A stretch of 64,000 nt of DNA from assembly GCA_002720865.1 (NCBI GenBank), contig PBIO01000031.1:124001-188000 (forward strand), written 5' to 3'. The number at the start of each line of letters is the position of its first letter. Position 1 is the first letter of the stretch. Below are positions 35,380 to 43,738 of the stretch, piece by piece. The notes beneath the pieces were generated by a model that had not been told where the DNA came from, did not search any database, and saw nothing but the letters and a program-made list of their open reading frames with translations. Position numbers and translations under genes: made by a program. The stretch is from Halobacteriovorax sp. Its GTDB lineage: Bacteria > Bdellovibrionota > Bacteriovoracia > Bacteriovoracales > Bacteriovoracaceae.

Positions 35380-36324
35380 ATGAGTACAAAATGGATCGTC
35401 ACAGGAGCCGCTGGCTTTCTTGGATCACATGTTATTGAACAACTTACTGAAAAAGGTGATGAGGTAGTTGCCATTGATAATATGGAATGGGGTGTACAAA
35501 AGCATATAGATCCATTTTTAGATAAACCGAACTTCAAGTTTTATAAACAAGACATATGTGAAATTGAAGCTATTCAAAAAATCTTTAATGAAGAGAAGGC
35601 AACAGGTCTAATTCACCTAGCGGCCATTCACTTTATACCTGACTGTATTAAGGACCCGTCAAAAGCTGTTAAATTCAATATCTTTGGAAGTCAGGTGGTC
35701 TTAAAAGCCGCCCTTGATTCTGGAGTTAAGAACTTATGGTTTGCCTCTACGGGGGATGTTTATAAACCAAGCGAAGAGCCCCATAAGGAAGAATCTACCG
35801 TTGAGCCTTTTAATATTTACGGAAAGAGTAAGCTTTTAATGGAAGAGTTGGTTCGATTTGCGGCCAATGAAAATCCAGATAGACGAATTGTCATTGGAAG
35901 GCTTCTAAATCTTTATGGAGCTAGAGAGACTAATCCCCATATTCTCCCAGAAATTATTGGTCAGCTTAAAAAAGATATCAACACAACACTTAGGTTAGGG
36001 AATCTTTATCCTAAAAGAGATTTAGTTCCAATTCATGAAGTGGCAAAAACAATTTATGAAACTTTCGACAAGGTTGAAGACGGGTGTTACACCTTGAACT
36101 ATGCAACTGGTGTTGCCCAGTCAATGCAAGAAGTGATCGATATGATTGGAGAAGTTCTTGGTAAAAAAATAAATGTTGAAACTGACCCTGCAAAAGTTCG
36201 AAAGTCTGAAAGACCACATCTTCAAGCTGATGTTTCAAAGCTAAAAAATATTTTAGGATGGACGCCTAATCACGACCTAAAAAGTGGTCTTACCGAACTT
36301 TTAAAAGGAGAGGGCCTTTTATAG
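35380..36324 (+). CDS. NAD-dependent sugar epimerase/dehydratase
   Basis: 314 residues, extended SDR. GAAGFLG (8-14) binds NAD; IDNMEWG follows; catalytic FASTGDVY and YGKSK (Tyr/Lys) are present; then LNLYGARETNPHILPEII and a QADVSKLKNILGWTPNHDL C-terminus typical of UDP-sugar 4-epimerases and dehydratases. It probably provides the nucleotide sugar for the glycosyltransferase just upstream, with which it forms an operon. Substrate not determinable. Its TAG stop is the first three bases of the 75-base repeat copy 2. Confidence 0.9.
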   Translation: MSTKWIVTGAAGFLGSHVIEQLTEKGDEVVAIDNMEWGVQKHIDPFLDKPNFKFYKQDICEIEAIQKIFNEEKATGLIHLAAIHFIPDCIKDPSKAVKFNIFGSQVVLKAALDSGVKNLWFASTGDVYKPSEEPHKEESTVEPFNIYGKSKLLMEELVRFAANENPDRRIVIGRLLNLYGARETNPHILPEIIGQLKKDINTTLRLGNLYPKRDLVPIHEVAKTIYETFDKVEDGCYTLNYATGVAQSMQEVIDMIGEVLGKKINVETDPAKVRKSERPHLQADVSKLKNILGWTPNHDLKSGLTELLKGEGLL

Positions 36325-36396
36325 GTGCCAGTTACCTTTTGGGACTTTCTGCGTTACTTCGTAACGCTATAAGTCCCAAAAGGTAACTGGCACCTA
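36322..36396. repeat. 75-base hairpin repeat, copy 2, supplies both flanking stop codons
   Basis: Same 75-base unit as at 28869, with one substitution (A at 36371 where copy 1 has T) that lengthens the stem by one pair. It begins TAGGTGCC and ends GGCACCTA. The first TAG is the stop of the epimerase gene and the last CTA is the minus-strand stop of the cyclase gene. The flanking sequences outside the unit differ from copy 1, so this is a mobile or amplified element, not a larger duplication. Confidence 0.9.
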
Positions 36397-38628
36397 TTTA
36401 CTTGTAAGAGTAAAGACTCCATCCCAATCTGCACCGGGAGGATTCTCTTTAAAGGCCTTACATCTTTCTAAGTAAATCTCAGACGGATTAGTTTTCTTAC
36501 CTTTTAAGAGGGGGAAGCGTTGATATTCAAGTTCCAGAGTCTGGGTGAAGAGGTCGATGGCCCCGTTCCAGTCCTGCGATTTATAGGCCTCAATTCCTTC
36601 TTTAAATTTTATAGCAAGCTCTTTTAAATAATCCGGTGCTGTACTATGGAGACCAATAAGATCAAAAGTTGTTACAGGAATAGATTTACCAACAACCTTA
36701 ATTGTATCTAGCTCTCGCCAAATAAAAAGTTCATCTCCAGCGGCTTCTTTTGTTTCAGCAGAAACTTGTGTGAAGATACCATATTGCTTAGCTGATTCTT
36801 CTAGTCTAGCAGCCAAGTTCACAGCATCACCCATCATGGTATAGTTCATTCTTGAAGCAGACCCCATGTTTCCGGTAACAATTTCACCAGTATTGATACC
36901 AATCCTCATTCTCATTTCGTGAACAATTAGTGGCCATTTATCACCTTCACTGACCCATTTTTCCCTTAGGACTAAAAGAGCCTCCTGCATTCTATGGGCG
37001 GTCATCACCGCCCTCTCAGCATGATCTGGAAGTGGCATAGGAGCACCGAAGAAAGCGATAATGGCATCACCTTCATATTTATCTAGAGTCCCTTTTTCTT
37101 CCAATAGAATATCGGTCATTGCGGTTAAGTACTCATTTAATAGTTCAACCAATTGAGTTGCAGAGAGTTTTTCAGAAAAAGAAGAAAAGCCCTGAATATC
37201 CGTAAAGTAAGCCGAGCGAATCCCTGAATCTCCACCTAGTTTTGGAGCTTCACCGGTCTCATACATCTCATCAATAAGTTCAGGAGAGATATAGTTTCCA
37301 AAGGCGTTCTTTAAAAAAGCCTTGTCCTTGTTCGCAATATAAAAATGCAAGAATGTATTCCAAGAATAACAGGCACCTATACTAAAGAGACAAAAGAATA
37401 ACTTGATCTCGTAACCTTGAGGTAAGAGAACAAATGTATCTAAGTAATAAACACCACCGGAAATTAACACTACCGAAATCAAGTCGATTAAAGCATTCCC
37501 ATATAATTGAATAACGAGAATTAAGAGAGTTCCTAAAATAAGAATTAACCAAGAATATTTTGTTGATTGCTCATAAGGAGCAAAGAATTTTCCCTCTAAA
37601 AGCATATGGGTCATATTCATATGAAAGAAGACCCCAGGGAGAAGTGGGTCAACTGGAGTATGTCTAATATCATGGGCGGCAAAGGCGGTTGAACCTACAA
37701 AAATAATTTTGTTTTCTAAAAGTGATTTCCATTTGGGATCATTATCGTTCGACTTTAAAAGTTCAATAATTGAAAACTCTGGAAAAGCTAATCTATCTCC
37801 AAGCCATCTAATTTTAGCTTCACCTTTAATATTTAGGTTAAGTGCTCCATTTTTAATCTTTAATCTAAAATCGCCAATATTTAATAAGTCTACAGACGCC
37901 TTATCGCCGGTATAGGCTTCATAGGCGGAAAGAGAAAAAGAAGGAAAATATATATCGTCAACATTACCAACAAGAGGGTAGTGCCTAAAAATACCATCCG
38001 AATCAGATTCAACCTGGAGGTGAGTAAGAATGGCATCCGTTTCTTGAAGCATTGGAATAGGGAACTGTTCCTTTCCCACGTACCATGGAGCAAGGCTAAT
38101 ACCTTCCCCTTGCTTGGTATCCATAATAAAATTATAAAGAACCTCTGGTAGCTCCTGCCCGTCTTCTTTCCATCTTGTTAAGGCGTAAGGGAGTATAACT
38201 TTATTACCAGGGACTGATTGGAAATTTCTAATGGCGTCTGCGAAAACTACATCTGGGTTTTCCCCATTGCAGACAAGAGATGGCTCAGGGTAAAAAACAT
38301 CAAAGGCCACAACTTTTGCTCCATAATGCTTAAGCTTATCGAGCATCTTTCCCCAAGTTTGCCTTCGTATTGGCCATTCTCCTAGGCCATTGATGGTGGC
38401 ATCATCGATGGCTGCTAAAACAAGTCTTTCATCTTTGGCGTCATAGTTTAAGGTTTGTTTCATACGAATATCGTAAAACCTATCTTCAAAGAAGGTTGTA
38501 TAGGCAAAGAACTTCTTAATTTCGTAGTCTTGAATATCCCTTTCAGAAATTGCGAAGAAAATTGAAATTGCTGAGAAACCTAGAATTACGAAAATACCTA
38601 GGTATTGAATAAATTTAGTCATGGTCAA
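36394..38628 (-). CDS. CHASE2-domain membrane adenylate/guanylate cyclase
   Basis: 744 residues. One N-terminal membrane helix (about 8-26) leads to an exported CHASE2 sensor domain (LVLAAIDDATINGLGEWPIRR, AFDVFYPEP). About residues 355-420 form three more helices. The class III cyclase domain follows (about 465-650): AYFTDIQGFSSFSE and KYEGDAIIAFFGAP with the two metal Asp, RIGINTGEIVTGNMG, and MMGDAVNLAARLE. It makes cAMP, or possibly cGMP, in response to an extracytoplasmic signal. A C-terminal TPR-like stretch ends the protein. Last gene of an operon with FecR and TPR-barrel genes; its stop comes from the repeat. Confidence 0.93.
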   Translation of the reverse strand: MTMTKFIQYLGIFVILGFSAISIFFAISERDIQDYEIKKFFAYTTFFEDRFYDIRMKQTLNYDAKDERLVLAAIDDATINGLGEWPIRRQTWGKMLDKLKHYGAKVVAFDVFYPEPSLVCNGENPDVVFADAIRNFQSVPGNKVILPYALTRWKEDGQELPEVLYNFIMDTKQGEGISLAPWYVGKEQFPIPMLQETDAILTHLQVESDSDGIFRHYPLVGNVDDIYFPSFSLSAYEAYTGDKASVDLLNIGDFRLKIKNGALNLNIKGEAKIRWLGDRLAFPEFSIIELLKSNDNDPKWKSLLENKIIFVGSTAFAAHDIRHTPVDPLLPGVFFHMNMTHMLLEGKFFAPYEQSTKYSWLILILGTLLILVIQLYGNALIDLISVVLISGGVYYLDTFVLLPQGYEIKLFFCLFSIGACYSWNTFLHFYIANKDKAFLKNAFGNYISPELIDEMYETGEAPKLGGDSGIRSAYFTDIQGFSSFSEKLSATQLVELLNEYLTAMTDILLEEKGTLDKYEGDAIIAFFGAPMPLPDHAERAVMTAHRMQEALLVLREKWVSEGDKWPLIVHEMRMRIGINTGEIVTGNMGSASRMNYTMMGDAVNLAARLEESAKQYGIFTQVSAETKEAAGDELFIWRELDTIKVVGKSIPVTTFDLIGLHSTAPDYLKELAIKFKEGIEAYKSQDWNGAIDLFTQTLELEYQRFPLLKGKKTNPSEIYLERCKAFKENPPGADWDGVFTLTSK

Positions 38629-38646
38629 ATTCCTTTTAGACCTATT

Positions 38647-40245
38647 TTAAAAATTTGCGCTTATTTCAAATCCAGTAACATGTTTGGTGTATTCATTGCT
38701 TTCACCGGCATCAGAAACCTTTTTTGAATAATCATAATTCACCGATAACTTTACATTGGGCCTGACTGCTTTACTTAGCTTAATACTTGGAGCGTAAGTT
38801 TTTTCAGTTCCCGTTCGAGCCAGAGTTGCCAGGACTTTAAGAAATGTGACCGAAAATCCAACATGAAAAGAATATTGGTTGGCAAACTTTGGAACGATAT
38901 AATCCACCCTTAGCATTGTTGTATCTGAATCATTGGTAGGGGCTTTATGAAATCTACTTTCTGAAAAGTTCCACATCAATAAGAAAAGATTCCCACTGGG
39001 TCTAATTACAGTTTGAGTAAGAGTCCAACTGGTCAAATCAAAGTTTAGATTGGAATCATGGTATTCTGTCGTTCCATTTGAGTAGCTAACTCCAGAGTCT
39101 CCAAATTTAAAAAAGCCAATTTTCTCACCTACAGACCAGGTTCTTCCTTGGCTATATTTGCTAAGGGATTTTAATTGGTATTGGTCTCTTGCTGCGTAGT
39201 CTATTTTATAATCAAAAGTAAAACTGCCGGGCTTACTTCCTAGTTTATGATCAAGCCTTTGCTTAATAGCAGGTTTAATCTCATATCTATCATCTTCATA
39301 AACACCAGGGGATTCTCTGTCAGAATGCTTTACATATTTAAGCTTTAGCTCAGGGGTAATAATGTACATTTGGGCAAAAAGAAATGAGTATGATGCGTTT
39401 GCATTGGTTTCATAGATATAAGAATCTTTTCTCGTGTCTTGAACCGTCGGAAGATTGGTAGTTAGAGTAATATTATTATCATATTTATAGGCTTGTGAAA
39501 TAGATAGGCGGTACTTTTTCGCAGGAAACATCTTTCCAGAGATAAGCTGATTAGGATCTAGCCTATATCTTCTAATGACTTCTTTTTTTCTCGCCACAAC
39601 ATCTTTTGAGAGCCTAGACTTATCGTCAATGGCGATTGCCTTATCATATCTTGGGATAATATGTTTTTTTACTAATTCTCTTGTATTGTCTTTTTTAGTC
39701 GCTAGCTCTAGAAAAATTTCAGCTAATTGATAATTGGCAATCTGTAAGTATTCAGGCGTTGAATCTTTTTGTTTAAGCATTTCAGCATAATATTTTTTAG
39801 CTTTTTGAAAATCTTCTAGAATTTGACTGGAGTAGGCGACGTAATAGTAAGAGATAGAAGGTTTAAAGCCAGACTTTGCTGAAAGAACAAAATACTTTTG
39901 TGCTTCAGCTAGATCATTATTTCCGTAATAGGCCTGACCAATTTCATAATAAAGGTCAGCTCTTTTTGAACCTAAAGCGAGGGCCTTCTTTAATGACTTT
40001 GTGGCCGGGTCAAATTGTTCAAGTCTGGATTGGGCAATACCTCTAAAGTACTCTTTCTCAGCTCTTGATTCTTTCTTTTTAGGGTTATAATTTTGAAGGG
40101 CTTTTAAAACTTCTGGATAAAGCCCTTGGATAAATAAATTTGATATTGCTTTGAAACCACTTTGATTTGCTTGTGAGTTTTGAGCAAAAACAAGAGTTGA
40201 ATTAAATAAAATTAAGAGACATACGAGAGCCTTTAGACTTGGCAT
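38647..40245 (-). CDS. exported TPR protein with C-terminal outer-membrane barrel
   Basis: 532 residues from the ATG at 40245, chosen because it begins a signal peptide (MPSLKALVCLLILFNSTLVFA). The longer frame would start inside a terminator-like hairpin. Residues about 20-200 hold TPR repeats (GSKRADLYYEIGQAYYGNNDLAEAQKYF type). About 235-532 are beta strands with a final aromatic residue (EISANF), the pattern of an outer-membrane barrel. TPR-barrel fusions can bind partners in the periplasm and cross the outer membrane. With FecR upstream and a CHASE2 cyclase downstream it may be the surface part of a sensory system (inference). Confidence 0.78.
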   Translation of the reverse strand: MPSLKALVCLLILFNSTLVFAQNSQANQSGFKAISNLFIQGLYPEVLKALQNYNPKKKESRAEKEYFRGIAQSRLEQFDPATKSLKKALALGSKRADLYYEIGQAYYGNNDLAEAQKYFVLSAKSGFKPSISYYYVAYSSQILEDFQKAKKYYAEMLKQKDSTPEYLQIANYQLAEIFLELATKKDNTRELVKKHIIPRYDKAIAIDDKSRLSKDVVARKKEVIRRYRLDPNQLISGKMFPAKKYRLSISQAYKYDNNITLTTNLPTVQDTRKDSYIYETNANASYSFLFAQMYIITPELKLKYVKHSDRESPGVYEDDRYEIKPAIKQRLDHKLGSKPGSFTFDYKIDYAARDQYQLKSLSKYSQGRTWSVGEKIGFFKFGDSGVSYSNGTTEYHDSNLNFDLTSWTLTQTVIRPSGNLFLLMWNFSESRFHKAPTNDSDTTMLRVDYIVPKFANQYSFHVGFSVTFLKVLATLARTGTEKTYAPSIKLSKAVRPNVKLSVNYDYSKKVSDAGESNEYTKHVTGFEISANF

Positions 40246-40270
40246 TTTCTTCGGTCCTTGAATAAATAAA

Positions 40271-40289
40271 GGGCCCATTCTTTGGGCCC
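40271..40289 (-). terminator. hairpin between fecR-like and TPR-barrel genes (terminator or attenuator)
   Basis: Read on the minus strand, GGGCCCA-AAGAA-TGGGCCC forms a seven-base GC-rich stem followed by TTTATTTATTC. It stands in the 101-base gap after the fecR-like stop and just before the TPR-barrel start. It probably lowers read-through into the TPR-barrel and cyclase genes, giving more FecR protein than downstream products. Confidence 0.6.
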
Positions 40290-40346
40290 CTAAATGCTTA
40301 AATTATAGGTAATTATAGCTAGTTTTAGCCTTTTTTTGAAATGCTT

Positions 40347-41615
40347 TTACTGAGTACTGAAGTTAAATTGTACGTTAGTAGATGTTGCGCCGCCCCCACA
40401 CTGAGGTAATTCTGGATTTAAAGCACAGATATCGCCTTCTTCTGGGACAACTTCACAAATACTTGGGTCAATTGCACAAGGATCCTCTAGGTAAACTTCA
40501 GGCTCACCTTCTCCAGCAGGAGCTGGCCCTGTAGCCACAAATTCCCCGTCAGCATTAAATTCACCGCCGGCCGTTGGTAATCCGCCGCAACCAGATAGGG
40601 GACAGTCGGTCTGAGGTGGTCCATCAGGTCCTCCGCCATCGGCCATTGGTCCGTCAGGACCGCCTTCAGCGCTTGCTGGATCTCTTCCGTCTGGGCCGCC
40701 TGGTCCATCCATCGGTTCACCTTCACCAGCTGGCATCACTTCTCCGTTAGGCCCAACGGCAACAACTGTTCCATCGGCCTTAATCATCTTATCGCCTTTA
40801 ACTTCTTCTTTAACTTCTGGTCCTTTTTCACCAACCACAGTTGATTCTTCACCAGCTGAGTCGTTGGCAACATCTTCTTTATTTGTTCCCGGAAGAAGTA
40901 AATTATTTCCAGAGAGCTTGATACTCTTATCTGAAAGTGTTTTTAGATCACCTTTTTTACCACCAGACTTCACAGCTTCTTTCATAATATTAGCTGGGAT
41001 CTTTAAGACGGCAGGTGGTCCCGCTTTGCCTTTAAACACGGCCATTTGACCGGCAGCAATTGGTGTTAGAGACGCTGGGTTTGAAAAGGCCTGTCTTACT
41101 TGATCTGGAGACATGCCTTCGGCAATGGCCGTCACAACAAGGGCACCTTCGTATAATTGGGTATGGGTCATCCCATCCACAACAGAAACTTCGAAGTCAG
41201 TACCACGAACACCCATGGCCGCAGTTTTAGTTTTGATATAAAGCTTCTCTTTATTTTTATCCATCTGCATATAATCTTTTGTAACTTTTGAACGCAGCTG
41301 ACCTTTCATAAGTGTGATAATACCGGCTTTTTTCTTTGGGAATTTATTGATAATCATTTGAGAGTTTGGACCGAGGTTCATTTGAGATTTATCTATAAAA
41401 AGAAGTTTAACGAAGGACTTTTCTTCAGTTTTAACCTGCGCTCCTTCTGGAAGCCAGTCGCCTCTTTTTAAAGTGATAACTTTGTTGCTTTTAAGTTTTG
41501 CCTTCACTGAACCTTTTAGGATAATGACTTTTGCCACATCTCCTTCACCGGCCAGGGCGATAAAACTAAGCATTAAAATTATGCTTAAGAATCCCGTTTT
41601 AAATAGTGATTTCAT
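40347..41615 (-). CDS. exported FecR-domain protein with Gly/Pro/Asp-rich tail
   Basis: 422 residues. Signal peptide (1-22), then a FecR domain (about 25-140): AKVIILKGSVKAKL, LKRGDWLPEGAQVKTEEKSFVKLLFID, and MGVRGTDFEV, the family hallmark. About residues 250-345 are low-complexity, rich in Gly, Pro, Asp and Glu (GPGGPDGRDP type), probably an extended linker. The C-terminus holds several Cys pairs (CPLSGC, CAIDPSICEV). There is no sigma factor or TonB receptor beside it, so this is the FecR-like/CHASE2-linked type rather than an iron-siderophore regulator. First gene of a three-gene operon. Confidence 0.85.
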   Translation of the reverse strand: MKSLFKTGFLSIILMLSFIALAGEGDVAKVIILKGSVKAKLKSNKVITLKRGDWLPEGAQVKTEEKSFVKLLFIDKSQMNLGPNSQMIINKFPKKKAGIITLMKGQLRSKVTKDYMQMDKNKEKLYIKTKTAAMGVRGTDFEVSVVDGMTHTQLYEGALVVTAIAEGMSPDQVRQAFSNPASLTPIAAGQMAVFKGKAGPPAVLKIPANIMKEAVKSGGKKGDLKTLSDKSIKLSGNNLLLPGTNKEDVANDSAGEESTVVGEKGPEVKEEVKGDKMIKADGTVVAVGPNGEVMPAGEGEPMDGPGGPDGRDPASAEGGPDGPMADGGGPDGPPQTDCPLSGCGGLPTAGGEFNADGEFVATGPAPAGEGEPEVYLEDPCAIDPSICEVVPEEGDICALNPELPQCGGGATSTNVQFNFSTQ

Positions 41616-41737
41616 AACCTTTGTCCTTTTTCTCTTCGAAAAAACCTCATCACTCTATCGACTATTTTACGCCTGTTCTTTAGGGAAACTAACTCGCAAT
41701 TATTTAGGCTCTAAGTATATGAATTTATGTATTGGAA

Positions 41738-41765
41738 TGTGGACGTCCAAAATTGGCCGTCCACA
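41738..41765. promoter_or_regulatory. imperfect 28-base palindrome upstream of the fecR-like operon
   Basis: TGTGGACG (41738-41745) pairs with CGTCCACA (41758-41765), and CCAA with TTGG inside, with one mismatch (41746/41757) between the two stems. It lies in the gap between arsC-like and fecR-like genes, both minus strand. There is no U-tract, so an operator for the fecR operon or a small hairpin element is more likely than a terminator. No nearby regulator can be tied to it. Confidence 0.4.
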
Positions 41766-41804
41766 ATTGTTGCTACCTAGGAGGTAAGTCGTTGAAATAA
41801 ATGA

Positions 41805-42152
41805 TTAAATGATGCTTAAAAGGTTCTCTGGGGGTCTACCTATAACTGCTTGATTCCCGTTATCAAAGATAGGTCTTTCTAAAAGTATAGGATTCTTCGC
41901 AATTATTTTTATCCACTCTTGGCGGCTTAGTTCCTGACCTTTTAGATTTAAGTCCTTGAAAACTGTTTCTTTGGTTCGAATGACTTCTAGAGGCTCTTTA
42001 CCTAGCTTTGAAAAAAGCTCATCCAATTCACTTTCAGACAGAGGATTCTTTAAATATTCAACCACATCAAATGAAACTTTTTTTTCTTCTAAAATGGCCA
42101 AGGCCTGACGGCTTTTCGAACATCTTGGGTTATGAATTAAACGTGCGCTCAT
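41805..42152 (-). CDS. ArsC-family reductase-like protein (glutaredoxin type)
   Basis: 115 residues, full length for the family. NPRCSKSRQAL has the catalytic Cys (CxxS), followed by VVEYLKNPLSESEL, VIRTKE, and NPILLERPIFDNGNQAVIGRPPE, matching the ArsC/YfgD group. Classical ArsC reduces arsenate with glutathione and glutaredoxin. No other ars gene is present, so the YfgD-like housekeeping branch of unknown substrate is at least as likely. Nine bases separate it from the upstream beta-barrel gene on the same strand. Confidence 0.9.
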   Translation of the reverse strand: MSARLIHNPRCSKSRQALAILEEKKVSFDVVEYLKNPLSESELDELFSKLGKEPLEVIRTKETVFKDLNLKGQELSRQEWIKIIAKNPILLERPIFDNGNQAVIGRPPENLLSII

Positions 42153-42161
42153 TTTTGACTC

Positions 42162-42833
42162 CTAAAATAAAGTTATTCCAGCATTAATCATGATAAAACT
42201 TCCGCGAATATCTTGCTCACTTTCTTCAGTTGAAATCGTTCTTACTTCAGCAAAGTTACTTGCATCAACGAGAGATACATCTTTGGATTTTTTGTAGCTA
42301 TAAAGAATTTCAAAGTAAACGGGATGCATTTCTTTAAAAGGCAAGAGCTCTTCGATCCCTATAGCCAGCATCCCACCTCTTGAAATATATGTGAGTTTAT
42401 AGTCGGAGTTAAAATCTCCTGAGCTGGCCTGAAATTGCTCTAGTTTTACAGTCTGCATAGACCAAGTAGGGCCAAGTCCCGCATAAAAATGCCAACCTTT
42501 TTTCGGTTGCCACTCAAAAATATATTTAAAAACTGGGCCAAAACTTACATGGCGAAAAACGCCAGAGCCGACAACTGAAGTTCCATTTGCTCTGAATCTT
42601 AGATCATCAATTTTCCCCCAGTAAAAATAACTGGCTAAGTTTATTTCCCATTTAGAAAAACGGTATCCAAACTGGGTATTAAAACCAAAGCCTGTCATAT
42701 GATCTTCTGATTTATCAAAGGCGTGGATTGTTGCCTGCGATAATCCTAAGCCTCCCTTTAGGGACATATCATTCTGCCAAGCAAAAGCTTTAGTGGAGAA
42801 TATAAAAAATAAGGTTATCAAAAACTTTATCAT
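42162..42833 (-). CDS. outer-membrane beta-barrel protein, unknown
   Basis: 223 residues with a signal peptide (MIKFLITLFFIFSTKAFA) and alternating strands rich in Tyr, Phe and Gly, such as GFGFNTQFGYRF, FYAGLGPTWS and a last strand ending in ITLF. The terminal Phe is the classic outer-membrane assembly signal. It is coupled to the DUF3943 gene by a one-base overlap. Function not recognised; most likely an eight- to ten-strand barrel. Confidence 0.72.
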   Translation of the reverse strand: MIKFLITLFFIFSTKAFAWQNDMSLKGGLGLSQATIHAFDKSEDHMTGFGFNTQFGYRFSKWEINLASYFYWGKIDDLRFRANGTSVVGSGVFRHVSFGPVFKYIFEWQPKKGWHFYAGLGPTWSMQTVKLEQFQASSGDFNSDYKLTYISRGGMLAIGIEELLPFKEMHPVYFEILYSYKKSKDVSLVDASNFAEVRTISTEESEQDIRGSFIMINAGITLF

Positions 42834-43528
42834 TAAAAATCCATCATCAAGGTTAAGCTTCCCGTTTTCTTTCCATTGTATTTAGGGATAAGTTGTATCT
42901 TTCCTTCATAAAACCAAAAAAGTGTGGAGGGGTTTAAAACATGACCAAGAAAGCGACCAAAGGCATTTCCTGTATTTAATAAATATAAACTTAAGTTCTC
43001 AAGGCCAAGGCCAATAACCGATCCAATAACGGGAGTTTGATATAAGTCTTGGACACTGGCTGGTTCGGTATAAATCTCTACTGTAAACTCAAAGAGAGTA
43101 GAGCTTATAAAAGCCATACCTAGTGAATCAACTCGATTATATCCATTGGCACGATAATAGAGATAGAGCTGGGAGCCAGTTATGGGGTGCACGAACCAGT
43201 TCCAAAAAGGCTCATCTCTATCAAAGACAAGTCTTCCAAAATTATAACGATAATTTTTGATGCTTCCTTTTTCTCTAAATACTTCTGGTTGGGTGATGGG
43301 GTAGAGGGCCCAACTAAGTCCATAGATAGCAGAAAGGTGAAGGGCGCTTTCTTTTAAAGTATGTGGGCGATTAGTATATCCATAATGATATTTGGGCTCT
43401 CTTTTTCGAGAAGCTAGACTTTCCTTAGACTCTTTTAGGGCAGGCTTTTCAGAGGCTAAGACCTCTAAATTAGAGTAGCAGGTAAATAAAAAAAGGAGCC
43501 CCAAGAGTGGAACTCTGATTTGTATCAT
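42833..43528 (-). CDS. DUF3943 family exported protein
   Basis: 231 residues. The N-terminal signal (VPLLGLLFLFTCYSNLEVLA) is followed by a domain with SAIYGLSWALYPITQPEVF, YRYNFGRLVFDRDEPFWNWFVHPITGSQLYLYYRANGYN, FEFTVEIYTEPASVQDLYQTPVIG, and a FLGHVLNPS segment. These are the DUF3943 landmarks. Members are outer-membrane or periplasmic proteins of unknown role. The downstream overlapping gene encodes a barrel, so the two probably form one envelope unit. Confidence 0.85.
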   Translation of the reverse strand: MIQIRVPLLGLLFLFTCYSNLEVLASEKPALKESKESLASRKREPKYHYGYTNRPHTLKESALHLSAIYGLSWALYPITQPEVFREKGSIKNYRYNFGRLVFDRDEPFWNWFVHPITGSQLYLYYRANGYNRVDSLGMAFISSTLFEFTVEIYTEPASVQDLYQTPVIGSVIGLGLENLSLYLLNTGNAFGRFLGHVLNPSTLFWFYEGKIQLIPKYNGKKTGSLTLMMDF

Positions 43529-43738
43529 ATTAAAAAATTACCCCATGGTTTAGAATGAAACTTAGTACCACGAGGCTTACGAATAGAGTAGTTTTAAGGG
43601 GTTATGGCAGAAGGCGTTAAGCCTTTAATAGTTTGAGTGTTCAAACAGAAAAAGCCAAAATTTGACTTATTTTTTTAGTCAAACCTTAGTGGTAAAATGG
43701 GCGGACTTTATTAATAAGAAACATATATAGGTGAAGAC

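Noticed and set aside
28869-36396. Two direct copies considered as ends of one composite transposon
   Set aside because: The 7.4 kb between them contains only ordinary metabolic and envelope genes and no transposase, and each copy is itself a complete hairpin element. Independent insertions are simpler.
41473-41787. 104-codon plus-strand ORF across the fecR-like start and its upstream gap
   Set aside because: It is antisense to the FecR signal peptide and domain and includes the palindromic intergenic region; it looks like a shadow frame.
41805-42152. Arsenic-resistance locus
   Set aside because: Only a single ArsC/YfgD-like gene is present, with no ArsR, ArsB or Acr3 nearby.
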